Source of the DNA: Burkholderia sp. NRF60-BP8
Lineage (GTDB): Bacteria; Pseudomonadota; Gammaproteobacteria; Burkholderiales; Burkholderiaceae
Length of the DNA stretch: 64,000 nucleotides
Direction: 5' to 3'
NCBI RefSeq assembly: GCF_001522585.2
Contig: NZ_CP013373.1
Coordinates: forward strand, 1,240,001 to 1,304,000
This document shows, in pieces, positions 9,129 to 18,922 of this stretch. The position numbers and the translations under genes are program-made. Positions within the stretch are counted from its first letter, which is position 1. Every line of letters starts with the position of its first letter. Below the pieces are notes generated by a model. The model was not told the DNA's origin, made no database searches, and saw nothing but the letters and a program-made list of their open reading frames with translations.

Positions 9129-12100
9129 ATGCTCCATCTTTTCTATTCGAACCGTCACGAAACGCTGGCCGACGCGCTGCTCGAGGATCTGGCCGCGTTC
9201 CCGGCCCGCAACGGCCCGTGGGCGCCGCAACAGGTCATCGTGCCGAGCGCGGCGCTGCGCCGCCGCCTCGAGCTCGACATCGCCGCGCGCAACGGCGTGT
9301 GCGCGAACGTCGAGTTCACGTATCTCGCGCAGTGGCTGTGGGCGCAGATCGGCCGCGTGCTGACGGTGCCCGCGCGCTCGCCGTTCGCGCCCGACCGGCT
9401 CGTGTGGCGCTGCTACCGGCTGTTCGCGCAGGCGGCCGACGGTGCGCCGTGGCGCGCGTCGCCGCGGCTGGCCGCGTATCTGTCGGCGTCCGACGATGCG
9501 ATGCGCTACGAACTGGCTCATCGCGTCGCGGCCGTGCTCGATCATTACCTGACCTATCGCCCCGAATGGCTGGCCGCGTGGCAGGCCGGCGAATCGGTGC
9601 TCGCGGGCGACGGCGCGCCGCGCGGGATCGGCGACGCCGCGCGCGACGACGAGCGCTGGCAGGCCGCGCTGTGGCGCGCGCTGCTCGCCGAGCTGAGCGA
9701 CAGCGGCACGCCGCCGGCGCACCGCTTTCTCGTCGAAGCGCGCCATCTCGATGCCGATGCGCTCGCGCGCGCCGACTGGCCCGAATCGGTCAGCGTGTTC
9801 GCGCTGCCGACGATGCCGCCGCTGCACGTCGCGCTGTTGCGCGAACTGTCGCGCTGGATCGACGTGCGCGTCTACGCGCTGAATCCGTGCCGCGAATTCT
9901 GGTTCGACATCGTGACCGCCGCGCACGCCGAGGCGCTCGATGCGGCCGGGCGGCGCGACTTCCAGGAGGTCGGCCATCCGCTGCTCGCCGAATGGGGCAG
10001 GCAGACGCAGGCGCAATTGCACATGCTGCATGAGCTGACCGAAGGCGCCGCATCAGGCGATGCGTCGCGTTTCGTCGAGAATCCCGCGCCCACCTGGCTC
10101 GCGCGCGTGCAGAACGCGATCCTCGAACTGCAACCGGAGGCCGAAATCGGCGACACGCCGGTCGAGCGCGGGATCGAGGTGCACGTGTGCCACAGCCTCG
10201 CGCGCCAGCTCGAGGTGCTGCACGACCGGCTGCTCGCGTGGTTCGACGCCGATGCGAGCCTGCAGCCGTCCGACGTGCTCGTCGCGGTGGCCGATCTCGC
10301 CGCGGCCGGGCCGCTGATCGACGCGGTGTTCGGCACGGCCGGCGCCGGCGGTGCGCGGGTGCCTTACCGGATCACCGGCCTGCCGCCGTCGCAGGCGAAT
10401 CCGGTCGCGCGCGTGCTGCTCGACTGGCTCGCGTTGCCGGAGCGGCAGGTCGGCGCGCCGGAGCTGGTCGAATGGCTGCGCGTGGATGCGGTGGCCGCGC
10501 GCTACGACATCGACGCGGCCGCGCTCGAAACGGCGCAGACCTGGCTCGCGGCCGCCGGCGCGCGGCGCGGGCTGTCGCCGCTCGCAAGCGACGACGCGGC
10601 CGTGCCCGCGCCGCGCCATACGTTCTCCGATGCGCTCGCGCGGCTCTTTCTCGGCTATGCGATGCCCGAAGGGGCGGCGCCGATCGGGGCGTGGCTGCCG
10701 ATCGAGGCGGCCACGGGCAGCGAGGCCGAACTGCTCGGCCGGCTCGCACGGTTTACCGACGATCTCGACGGCTTCGCGCGGCGGCTCGCGGAGTCGCACA
10801 CGCCGCGCGGCTGGAGCGAACTGTTCGCGGACACGCTCGCGCGCTTCTTCGACTCGGGCGCCGCGTATGCGGACGCGCTGGCCGGCGTGCGCGACGCGCT
10901 CGACGCGATGCTGGCCGCGATGACGGAGGGCGCGCCCGACGAGGCGTTGCCGGCGGCCGTCGTCCGCGCGGGGCTCGCCGCGGCGCTCGACGATCCGGCC
11001 CGCGGCGGCGTGCCGTGGGGCGGCGTCACGTTCTCGTCGCTGACGAGCTTGCGCGGGCTGCCGTATCGCGTCGTCTGCCTGCTCGGGATGGACGACGGCG
11101 TGCTGCCGAGCCTCGCGCGCGCGGACGAGTTCGACCTGATGGCCGTGCTGCCGAAGCTGGGCGACCGGCAGCGCCGCGACGACGAGCGCAATCTGTTTCT
11201 CGACCTGTTGCTCGCCGCACGCGACCGGTTGCTGATCGCCTATACGGGCCGCAGCATTCGCGACAACGCGCCGTTGCCACCGGCGGCGCTGGTCGACGAA
11301 CTGCTCGATCATCTCGCGGACGTCACGGCCGGGCCCGGCGCCGCACCGGACGCGGTCGATGCCGCGCGCCGCGCGTTCATCGTCGAGCATCCGCTGCAAC
11401 CGTTCGCGGCCGCGTATTTCCAGCCGGGCAGCGGCCTCGTTTCGTACGACGCCGAGCGCGCGACGCTCGCGTCGCTGCTGGCCGCCGAGGCGTCGCGCGA
11501 CGGGCCGCGCGAGCAGCCGTTCTTCGCGCAGCCGCTGCCGGCGGAGCCGGTCGAGCCCGTCGCGTTCGGCGAATTCGAACGTTTCTGGCGCCATCCGGCG
11601 CGCGCGTTGCTGCGCGGCCGGCTCGGCATCGTGCTGGCCGATGCGCAGGCCGAACTGCTCGATACCGAGCCGTTCGCGCTGGACTTTGCCGGCAGCGACG
11701 CGCTTGCCGAGCGCGTGCTGCCGCTCCTGATCGAAGCCGGCGACGGCGGCGTGCACGATCATGCGCTGCGCATTGCGGACGCGAGCCCCGAACTGCCCGG
11801 CGGTGCGACGGGCGCGGTATGGCGCGATCAGGCGCTCGGTTCGATGACGCAGCTTGCGTCGAACGTGCGCCGTGCGCTGGCCGACGGCATCGAGCGGCGG
11901 CCGTTCTCGCTCACCGTCGTGCCGACGTGGCCCGATACCGAGCAGGCGCTGTTCGGCGCCGACGACGAATTGCTGGCGGCCGACGCGGTGAGCGCGCCGC
12001 TCGAATTGCACGGCACGCTGAATCGGCTGACGCCGGCCGGGCAGGTCATCTATCGCTATGCGCGGCCGAGTGCGCGCGATTACCTGTCCGCGTGGCTCGC

Positions 12101-12467
12101 GCATCTCGTCTACTGTGCGATCGAGCCCGGCGGCCCGCGCCGCACGCTGTGGTTCGGCAGCGGCGGTGCGTTCGAGCTGACGCCCGTCGCGGCGCCGCTC
12201 GAACGGCTCGCGCCGCTGGCCGCGCTGTTTCGCGCGGGGCGACGCATGCCGCTGCGGTTCTTCCCGCGCAGTGCGTGGGCGCGGGTGTCCGACGGCGAGG
12301 TCAAGGCCGCGAGCGTGTGGATCAACGAGCGGGTGGCGAGCGAAGCCGACGATCCGGCCATCGCGATCGCATGGCGCGGCGCGCATCCGTCGCTCGACGA
12401 GCCGTTCGGCACGCTCGCGCGGCTCGTGTTCGAGCCGCTCGTCGAGCATCTGAAGGAGGTCGCATGA
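9129..12467 (+). CDS. recC: RecBCD enzyme subunit RecC (exodeoxyribonuclease V gamma chain)
   Basis: The 1112-residue protein begins MLHLFYSNRHETLADALLEDL, matching the start of RecC proteins, and is close to the E. coli length (1122). Family features include the early Q-Q-V-I-V-P-S motif, CANVEFTYLAQWLW, a central FSSLTSLRGLPYRVVCLLGMDDG segment, and RARDRLLIAYTGRS-type sequence in the degenerate helicase half. RecC recognises Chi and splits the duplex for RecB and RecD in double-strand break repair. ATG 9129 is preferred to the in-frame ATG at 8958, which would add 57 non-conserved residues overlapping the divergent promoter region. Its TGA overlaps the recB ATG. Confidence 0.93.
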   Translation: MLHLFYSNRHETLADALLEDLAAFPARNGPWAPQQVIVPSAALRRRLELDIAARNGVCANVEFTYLAQWLWAQIGRVLTVPARSPFAPDRLVWRCYRLFAQAADGAPWRASPRLAAYLSASDDAMRYELAHRVAAVLDHYLTYRPEWLAAWQAGESVLAGDGAPRGIGDAARDDERWQAALWRALLAELSDSGTPPAHRFLVEARHLDADALARADWPESVSVFALPTMPPLHVALLRELSRWIDVRVYALNPCREFWFDIVTAAHAEALDAAGRRDFQEVGHPLLAEWGRQTQAQLHMLHELTEGAASGDASRFVENPAPTWLARVQNAILELQPEAEIGDTPVERGIEVHVCHSLARQLEVLHDRLLAWFDADASLQPSDVLVAVADLAAAGPLIDAVFGTAGAGGARVPYRITGLPPSQANPVARVLLDWLALPERQVGAPELVEWLRVDAVAARYDIDAAALETAQTWLAAAGARRGLSPLASDDAAVPAPRHTFSDALARLFLGYAMPEGAAPIGAWLPIEAATGSEAELLGRLARFTDDLDGFARRLAESHTPRGWSELFADTLARFFDSGAAYADALAGVRDALDAMLAAMTEGAPDEALPAAVVRAGLAAALDDPARGGVPWGGVTFSSLTSLRGLPYRVVCLLGMDDGVLPSLARADEFDLMAVLPKLGDRQRRDDERNLFLDLLLAARDRLLIAYTGRSIRDNAPLPPAALVDELLDHLADVTAGPGAAPDAVDAARRAFIVEHPLQPFAAAYFQPGSGLVSYDAERATLASLLAAEASRDGPREQPFFAQPLPAEPVEPVAFGEFERFWRHPARALLRGRLGIVLADAQAELLDTEPFALDFAGSDALAERVLPLLIEAGDGGVHDHALRIADASPELPGGATGAVWRDQALGSMTQLASNVRRALADGIERRPFSLTVVPTWPDTEQALFGADDELLAADAVSAPLELHGTLNRLTPAGQVIYRYARPSARDYLSAWLAHLVYCAIEPGGPRRTLWFGSGGAFELTPVAAPLERLAPLAALFRAGRRMPLRFFPRSAWARVSDGEVKAASVWINERVASEADDPAIAIAWRGAHPSLDEPFGTLARLVFEPLVEHLKEVA

Positions 12468-15400
12468 GCGCCGTGTCGCAGCCGCAGGCGCTCGAACTCG
12501 ACGTGTTCGCGTGCCCGCTCGACGGCGTCAACCAGATCGAGGCGTCGGCCGGCACCGGCAAGACGTGGAACATCTGCGCACTGTATGTGCGTCTGCTGCT
12601 CGAAAAGGATCTCGGCGCGGACGAAATCCTCGTCGTGACCTTCACGAAAGCGGCGACGGCCGAACTGCACGAGCGGATTCGCAGCAGGCTCGCGCAGCTT
12701 GCGCATGCGCTCGACACGGGCGACGACGGCGGCGATCCGTTCATCGCGCGTCTGTGGGAGACCGCGCTCGGCGTCGACGGTGCGCTCGATCCGGAGACGG
12801 CTGCGAAGCGGATCCGGCGCGCGCTGCGCGCGTTCGACCAGGCCGCGATCCATACGATCCACGCGTTCTGCCAGCGCGCGCTGCAGGAAGCGCCGTTCGC
12901 GGCCGCGATGCCGTTCGCGTTCGACATGGAGGCCGACGATGCGTCGCTGCGCTTCGAACTCGCCGCGGATTTCTGGCGCACGCGCGTCGAACCGGCGGCC
13001 GCGCGCTGGCCGGGCTTCGCGACCTGGCTCGTCGAATCGGGGGCCGGCCCGGCCGCGCTCGATGCGCAACTCGCACGCCGGCTGAAGAAGCCGCTTGCCG
13101 CGCTGCGCTGGGACGGCGTGACCGAGCCGGACGAATCGGCCGAAGCGGCCGCGGCCGAATGCTTCGCGCAAGCCGCGCGCATGTGGGCGGCCGAGCGCGA
13201 GGCGATCGATGCGCTGCTGCGCGCCGCGCAGCCCGCGCTCAATCAACGCTCGCACAAGCCCGACGCGCTCGCCGATGCGCTCGCCGCGTGGGCGGTGCAT
13301 TTCGAGCAGGGCGACGCGACGGCCGCGCTGCCGAAAGCCGCGCTGAAGCTCACGCAAACCGCGCTCACGAAGGCGACGAAAAAAGGCGGTACGACGCCCG
13401 CACACGCGTTCTTCGAGGTGGCCGACGCGCTCGAAGCGGCCGTGGCCGCGGCCGAGGCCACGCAGCGCGCGCGCTGGCTCGCGCTGATCGCCGAATGGCT
13501 CGACATGGCGCCGCGCGAATTGGCCGAGCGCAAGCGCACGCGGCGCGTCGTGTCGTTCGACGATTTGCTCGCGAACCTGTATCACGCGTTGCACGCGCAT
13601 CCGTGGCTCGCCGACACGCTGCGCGCGCGCTATCCGGCCGCGCTGATCGACGAGTTCCAGGATACCGATCCGCTGCAGTTCGCGATCTTCGACCGGATCT
13701 TCGCGCCGGGCGGCCCGCTGTTCCTCGTCGGCGATCCGAAACAGGCGATCTACAGTTTTCGCGCGGCCGATCTGCATACCTATCTCGCCGCGCGCGCACG
13801 GGCGAGCGCGTGCTACACGCTCGCGGTCAATCAGCGCTCGACGCCCGCGATCGTCGATGCGTGCAACCGCTTCTTCATGTCGAATCCGCGCGCATTCGTG
13901 CTCGACGGGCTCGACTATTACGCGGTGCGCGCCGGCACGCGCGTGCGGGCGCCGTTCGTCGACGAAACCGATCCGGGGCCGGCGGGCGATTTCCGGATAT
14001 GGGCGCTGCCGGGCGGCGAAGGCATGTTGCTCAAGCGCGACGCGCAAGCGCAGGCTGCCCAGGCCTGCGCGGCCGAGATCGCGCGGCTGATGCGCGGTGC
14101 ACGTGAAGGGCGCGTGCGGCTGGGGGACACGCCGTTGTCGCCGGGCGACATCGCGGTGCTCGTGCAAACGCACCGGCAGGGTAGCCTCGTGAAGCGCGTG
14201 CTCGCGACGTGGGGCATCGGCAGCGTCGAGCTGGCGCAGGCGTCGGTGTTCTCGACCGGCGACGCCGAGCAGCTCGAACGCGTGCTCGCGGCGATCGATG
14301 CGCCGGGCGACCTGCGGCGTCTGCGCGCGGCGCTCGCGTCCGACTGGTTCGGGCTCGACGCCGGCGCGCTGTGGCGCATGGAGCAGGGCGACGGCGATGC
14401 GTCACCCGGCGCGTCGGCGGCCGACAGCGCTGATGCGATGAGCTGGGTCGAGCGCTTCTCGCGCTATCGGCTGCTGTGGCGCGAACGCGGTTTCGCGGTG
14501 ATGTGGCGCACGTTCACGCGCGAGCTGCGGATCGCCGAACGGCTGATGGCCGGTGCGGACGGCGAGCGCCGCGTGACCGACGTCAACCATCTGGCCGAGT
14601 TGACGCAAGCGCGGGCGTCCGCACAGCCCGGCATCGCGCCGACGCTGCGCTGGCTCGCCGCGCAACGACTCGACGGCGGCGGCGAGGAAGCGCAACTGCG
14701 GCTCGAATCCGATCGCAACCTCGTGCAGATCGTCACGGTACACAAGTCGAAGGGCCTCGAATACGCGATCGTGTTCTGTCCGTTCCTGAACGACGGCGGG
14801 CTGCGCGAGCCGCCGTCGTCCGCGCTGCCCGATGCGCGCGAGTATCACGACGACGCGGGCGATGCGGTGCTGCATTACGGATGCGACGACGAGGCGGCCG
14901 CGCACGCGGCGCGGCAGGCGCTGCGCGAGCAGGCCGCGGAACGCGCGCGGCTCGTCTACGTGGCGCTCACGCGCGCGGTGTATCGCTGCTATGTCGTCGC
15001 CGGGCCGTACCTGTCGTCGCGCTCGACGCGCGAAGCGCGGCGCAGCGTGCTCAACTGGCTCGTCGCGGGTGCCGGCCATGCGTTCGACGCGTGGCTCGAC
15101 GAGCCGCCCGACGAGGCCGCGCTCGATGCGGCATGGCGCGCGCTCGCGGGCGGCCCCGTGAGCATCGCGCCGCTGCCCGTGCCTGCGCGCCGCGAGCGTC
15201 TCGCGGCCGGGCACGACGCGTCGCAGACGCTCGCGGCGCGCCATGCGACGCGCATACTGCGCGATGCGTGGCGGATGGCGAGCTTCAGCTCGTTGACCGC
15301 GTCGATGGCGCGCGAGGAGGCGGGCGTCGCGGCCGTGCCCGACGACGAATTGCGGCCCGATCACGATGCGCTTGCCGCGGTGGCGCCGGATGGCGAACCG

Positions 15401-16171
15401 ATACTGGCCGACACGGTGGCGGCCGCCCCGCCGGACGACGACATCCTCATGTTCCCGCGCGGGGCGGCGGCCGGCGAATGCTTGCACCGCCTGTTCGAGC
15501 TCAGCCGGTTCGCGGAGCCCGAATCGTGGCACAAGGCCGCACTCGGCGCGCTGCACGACCGGCCGGTCGAGGCCGAGCCGGCGCTCGCGGCACGCCTGCC
15601 GGCGATGATGGCGCGGCTCGTCGACGACGTCGTGCACACCGAGCTCGTGCCGGGCATGCGGCTCGCCGATCTCGATCCGGCCAAGCGGCTCGACGAAATG
15701 GGCTTCCTGTTCCCGGCGCCGTCGCTCGACCTGACGGCGCTGCGCCGGCTGCTGGTCGCGCACGGCTATCCGGACGTTGCACTGGAGGCGGGCACGCTCG
15801 CCGGTTTCATCAAGGGTTTCATCGACATGATCGTCGAACACGACGGCCGTTTCTGGATCGTCGACTGGAAGTCGAACCACCTCGGCACGACGCCGGATGC
15901 CTATGGCCCGCGCGCGCTCGACGTCGCGATGGCCGATCACGCGTATCACCTGCAGGCGCTGCTTTATACGGTCGCGCTGCATCGCTACCTGCGCGGCCGG
16001 CTGCCCGATTACGACTACGACACGCACATCGCCGGTTACCTGTACCTGTTCGTGCGCGGCGTGCGTCCCGGCTGGCGCAGCGGCGGCGAGCCGGCCGGCG
16101 TGCATGCGCGGCGGCCCGCGCGCGCGCTCGTCGACGCACTCGACCGGATGATGGAAGGGGGCCGCGCATGA
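12464..16171 (+). CDS. recB: RecBCD enzyme subunit RecB (helicase/nuclease, beta chain)
   Basis: The 1235-residue SF1 helicase-nuclease has Walker A at about 27-34 (EASAGTGKTWN), motif Ia VVTFTKAATAELHERI, motif II LIDEFQDTDPLQF, GDPKQAIYSFRAAD, and a late VTVHKSKGLEYAIVFCPF motif. The C-terminal nuclease domain has GFIKGFIDMIVEHDG followed by VDWKSNHLG, which supplies the catalytic Asp and Lys of the RecB nuclease. A strong ribosome site AAGGAGG lies at 12453-12459. ATG 12464 overlaps the recC stop, and the recB stop overlaps the recD start, so the three subunits are probably made in balanced amounts. Confidence 0.94.
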   Translation: MSAVSQPQALELDVFACPLDGVNQIEASAGTGKTWNICALYVRLLLEKDLGADEILVVTFTKAATAELHERIRSRLAQLAHALDTGDDGGDPFIARLWETALGVDGALDPETAAKRIRRALRAFDQAAIHTIHAFCQRALQEAPFAAAMPFAFDMEADDASLRFELAADFWRTRVEPAAARWPGFATWLVESGAGPAALDAQLARRLKKPLAALRWDGVTEPDESAEAAAAECFAQAARMWAAEREAIDALLRAAQPALNQRSHKPDALADALAAWAVHFEQGDATAALPKAALKLTQTALTKATKKGGTTPAHAFFEVADALEAAVAAAEATQRARWLALIAEWLDMAPRELAERKRTRRVVSFDDLLANLYHALHAHPWLADTLRARYPAALIDEFQDTDPLQFAIFDRIFAPGGPLFLVGDPKQAIYSFRAADLHTYLAARARASACYTLAVNQRSTPAIVDACNRFFMSNPRAFVLDGLDYYAVRAGTRVRAPFVDETDPGPAGDFRIWALPGGEGMLLKRDAQAQAAQACAAEIARLMRGAREGRVRLGDTPLSPGDIAVLVQTHRQGSLVKRVLATWGIGSVELAQASVFSTGDAEQLERVLAAIDAPGDLRRLRAALASDWFGLDAGALWRMEQGDGDASPGASAADSADAMSWVERFSRYRLLWRERGFAVMWRTFTRELRIAERLMAGADGERRVTDVNHLAELTQARASAQPGIAPTLRWLAAQRLDGGGEEAQLRLESDRNLVQIVTVHKSKGLEYAIVFCPFLNDGGLREPPSSALPDAREYHDDAGDAVLHYGCDDEAAAHAARQALREQAAERARLVYVALTRAVYRCYVVAGPYLSSRSTREARRSVLNWLVAGAGHAFDAWLDEPPDEAALDAAWRALAGGPVSIAPLPVPARRERLAAGHDASQTLAARHATRILRDAWRMASFSSLTASMAREEAGVAAVPDDELRPDHDALAAVAPDGEPILADTVAAAPPDDDILMFPRGAAAGECLHRLFELSRFAEPESWHKAALGALHDRPVEAEPALAARLPAMMARLVDDVVHTELVPGMRLADLDPAKRLDEMGFLFPAPSLDLTALRRLLVAHGYPDVALEAGTLAGFIKGFIDMIVEHDGRFWIVDWKSNHLGTTPDAYGPRALDVAMADHAYHLQALLYTVALHRYLRGRLPDYDYDTHIAGYLYLFVRGVRPGWRSGGEPAGVHARRPARALVDALDRMMEGGRA

Positions 16172-18471
16172 CCGCGTCCGACGACATGCTCGAATTCACC
16201 GGCGGCCTCGTCGCGCGGCTGCCCGAGCCGGCCGATTTCGGCATCGCGCTCGCGGAAGGCTTCGCACGCCGCATCGGCGACCTCGCGCGCCGTGCCGGTG
16301 CGCCGGCCGCGGCGGCGCGCTGGGCCGCGCGCGCCGCGTTCGCGACGAGCCGTGCGACCGCCGGCGGCCACGTGTGCGTCGCACTTGGCGCGCTCGCGCA
16401 GCGCTACGAAGCGTCGCTCGACGAGGTGCGCGCGGCGCTGGCCGCGAGCGGCATGGTCGCGTTCGGCACGCTCGCGCGCGGCGACGAGCGGCCGCTGATC
16501 GTCGACCGGCTCGATCATCTGTACCTGTCGCGCTATTTCGATTACGAACGGCGGCTCGCCGATGCGCTCGTCGCGCAGGCCGGTGTCGCCGCGCCGGACG
16601 AAAGCCTGTCGCCCGACCGGCTGCGCGACAGTCTCGCCCGTTACTTCGGGCCGGCCACCGGCGAAGTCGACTGGCAGCGCGTGGCGGCGATCGTCGCGCT
16701 GACCGGCCGCGTGACGATCGTCAGCGGTGGGCCGGGCACGGGCAAGACGACGACCGTCGTCGGCGTGCTGGCCTGCCTGCTCGATGCTCACCCGGGGCTG
16801 CGCATCGCGCTGGCCGCACCGACCGGCAAGGCCGCGCAGCGGATGCAGGAGGCGCTGCACGCGCGCGCCGGCGATCTGCCGCCCGAACTCGCGGCGCGCC
16901 TGCCCGACACGTCGTACACGCTGCATCGGCTGCTGGGCGGCGGCGGGGCGGCCGGCTTCCGGCATCATCGCGACAATCCGTTGCCGTACGATCTGATCGT
17001 CGTCGACGAGGCGTCGATGATCGACGTCGCGCTCGCCGCGCATCTGCTCGACGCGCTCGCGCCGGGTGCGCGTCTCGTGTTGCTGGGCGACAAGGATCAA
17101 CTGGCCGCGGTCGAGGCTGGCGCCGTGTTCGCGGAGCTGAGCGCACGGCCGGCGTTCACCGCCGCGGCCCGCACGCGCATCGCGCAGGCGCTGGGCATCG
17201 ACGAGGCGGCGTTCGTCGCGGCGTTGCCGGTGCCGGACGAAGCCGCGCCGGCAGCGGATGCGCGCGCGCATCCGGTTTCCGCGTCCGCACGGGCGCCGGC
17301 TTCGCCGTCGGCATCCGCGCCTGTTGCGCGCAAATCGGCGCCTCGGCCGAAAGTCGATGCGCGACAGGCGTCGCTCTTCGACGACGAACCGCAGGATGAC
17401 GAAGCGTCGTCGGCCGACATCGCGCCGTCGCCGTCATCCGGGTCGGCACCGGTCGATGCCGGCGCACCGGGCGATGCGCCGGCCTGGATCGAGGCCGACG
17501 AGCTCGCTTGGCTCGACGCCGTCGAGCTGGCGCCGTTCCACGCAGACGATGCGGCGCTGGCGTCGGCGGCGGCGGCCGCATCGCCATGGGCCGGCGAAGC
17601 CGCTGCCGCATCCGCAGGCACGCCCGCTCCGGCACCGCTCGCGGACTGCGTCGTGTGGCTCGAACGCAATTACCGCTTCGGTCTCGATTCGCCGATCGGC
17701 CGGCTGTCGCTCGCGATCCGCCGCGGCGACGTGCAGGCGGCGCTCGATGCGCTGCCCGCCGACGACTCGGCAGCCGCATCGTTTCACGACGATGCGGGCG
17801 ACACGCTGGCGTCGTCGACGGTCGAGCGGCTCGCACGGCGTTTCGGCGCATACCTCGATGCATTGCGCGACACGCTGGCCGCGCCGGCGCCCGATCCGCT
17901 ACCGCTGTTCGACGCGCTCAACCGGTTCCGGATCCTGTGCGCGACCCGCAGCGGCTCGCGCGGGGCGGAACACGTCAATGCGCTGGTGGCCGCGCACGTG
18001 CGGCATGCGGCGCGCGTGCCGCTCGCGGTCGGCGCGCACTGGTTCACCGGGCGGCCGATCATGGTCACGCGCAACGACTATGCGCTCGGGCTGTTCAACG
18101 GCGACATCGGCATTGCGCTGCCCGACGCGCACGGTGTGCTGCGCGTGTGGTTCCGGCGCGCGGACGGCGCCGCGCGCGCGGTGTCGCCGGCCGCGCTGCC
18201 ACCGCACGAAACGGCGTTCGCGCTGACGGTGCACAAATCGCAGGGCTCTGAATTCGACGAAGCCGCGCTCGTGCTGCCTGCGTCGTTCGGCCGGGTGCTC
18301 ACGCGCGAGCTCGTCTATACGGCCGTCACGCGCGCGCGCACGCGTGTGCAGGTGATCGGGCCGCGGCGCGTGCTGGCGCAGGCGGTCGCGACGCGCACGC
18401 AGCGCGATTCGGGGCTCGCGGCCCGCGTCGACGAGGCGCTCGCCCGGCGCCGCACGGAGGCTTCGCGATGA
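16168..18471 (+). CDS. recD: RecBCD enzyme subunit RecD (5'-3' helicase, alpha chain) with a large insertion
   Basis: This 767-residue SF1B helicase has Walker A at about 187-194 ([10 protein letters not shown]), motif [42 protein letters not shown], and a C-terminal [16 protein letters not shown] motif with TAVTRAR. E. coli RecD has 608 residues. The excess sits mainly in one Ala/Pro/Asp-rich loop of about 130-150 residues (about 335-485) between the GDKDQL and NYRFG motifs, where E. coli has only a short linker. The loop holds QASLF (residues 400-404), which resembles the beta-clamp binding pentapeptide. ATG 16168 overlaps the recB stop. Confidence 0.93.
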   Translation: MTASDDMLEFTGGLVARLPEPADFGIALAEGFARRIGDLARRAGAPAAAARWAARAAFATSRATAGGHVCVALGALAQRYEASLDEVRAALAASGMVAFGTLARGDERPLIVDRLDHLYLSRYFDYERRLADALVAQAGVAAPDESLSPDRLRDSLARYFGPATGEVDWQRVAAIVALTGRVTIVSGGPGTGKTTTVVGVLACLLDAHPGLRIALAAPTGKAAQRMQEALHARAGDLPPELAARLPDTSYTLHRLLGGGGAAGFRHHRDNPLPYDLIVVDEASMIDVALAAHLLDALAPGARLVLLGDKDQLAAVEAGAVFAELSARPAFTAAARTRIAQALGIDEAAFVAALPVPDEAAPAADARAHPVSASARAPASPSASAPVARKSAPRPKVDARQASLFDDEPQDDEASSADIAPSPSSGSAPVDAGAPGDAPAWIEADELAWLDAVELAPFHADDAALASAAAAASPWAGEAAAASAGTPAPAPLADCVVWLERNYRFGLDSPIGRLSLAIRRGDVQAALDALPADDSAAASFHDDAGDTLASSTVERLARRFGAYLDALRDTLAAPAPDPLPLFDALNRFRILCATRSGSRGAEHVNALVAAHVRHAARVPLAVGAHWFTGRPIMVTRNDYALGLFNGDIGIALPDAHGVLRVWFRRADGAARAVSPAALPPHETAFALTVHKSQGSEFDEAALVLPASFGRVLTRELVYTAVTRARTRVQVIGPRRVLAQAVATRTQRDSGLAARVDEALARRRTEASR

Positions 18472-18872
18472 TGATTCGCTACACGCTCGATCCGGCCGAG
18501 GTCGAATGGACGGCCGTGCGTGCGCAGGGCGCGGGCGGGCAGAACGTGAACAAGGTGTCGAGCGCGATTCATCTGCGCTTCGACATCCGCGCGTCGTCGC
18601 TGCCGCCGGTCATCAAGGAGCGGCTTCTCGCATTGTCCGACCAGCGCATCACGCGCGACGGCGTCGTCGTGATCAAGTCGCAGGAGTATCGGACGCAGGA
18701 GAAGAACCGCGAGGCCGCGCTCGCGCGGCTCGATGCGCTGATCGGCAGCGTCGCGCACACGCCGCGTGCCCGGGTCGCGACGCGGCCGACGCGCGCGTCG
18801 AAGGAGCGGCGGCTCGAGCACAAGTCGCGCCGCAGCGTGGTGAAGTCGGGGCGTGGGAAGGTGGTCGACTGA
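18468..18872 (+). CDS. arfB: Alternative ribosome-rescue factor ArfB (YaeJ-type peptidyl-tRNA hydrolase)
   Basis: The 134-residue protein has the catalytic GGQ at residues 23-25 in [21 protein letters not shown] and the basic unstructured tail of ArfB ([24 protein letters not shown]) that enters the mRNA channel of stalled ribosomes. It lacks the codon-recognition domains of RF1/RF2. E. coli ArfB has 140 residues. The first ATG (18468) overlaps the recD stop; a second ATG follows at once (18471), so one residue is uncertain. It is the last gene of the recC-recB-recD transcription unit, an association of position rather than of known function. Confidence 0.92.
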   Translation: MMIRYTLDPAEVEWTAVRAQGAGGQNVNKVSSAIHLRFDIRASSLPPVIKERLLALSDQRITRDGVVVIKSQEYRTQEKNREAALARLDALIGSVAHTPRARVATRPTRASKERRLEHKSRRSVVKSGRGKVVD

Positions 18873-18922
18873 CCAATGAACGCTCACGCGCGTCGCACGC
18901 GCTCGTCCGCCGCGCGCGGCGG

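Noticed and set aside
6553..9363. 936-codon plus-strand open frame opposite the FUSC gene
   Set aside because: Low-complexity charged translation without motifs; the minus-strand FUSC frame has clear membrane helices and family signatures.
10053..12449. 798-codon minus-strand frame opposite recC
   Set aside because: Antisense shadow caused by high GC at third positions; no family features.
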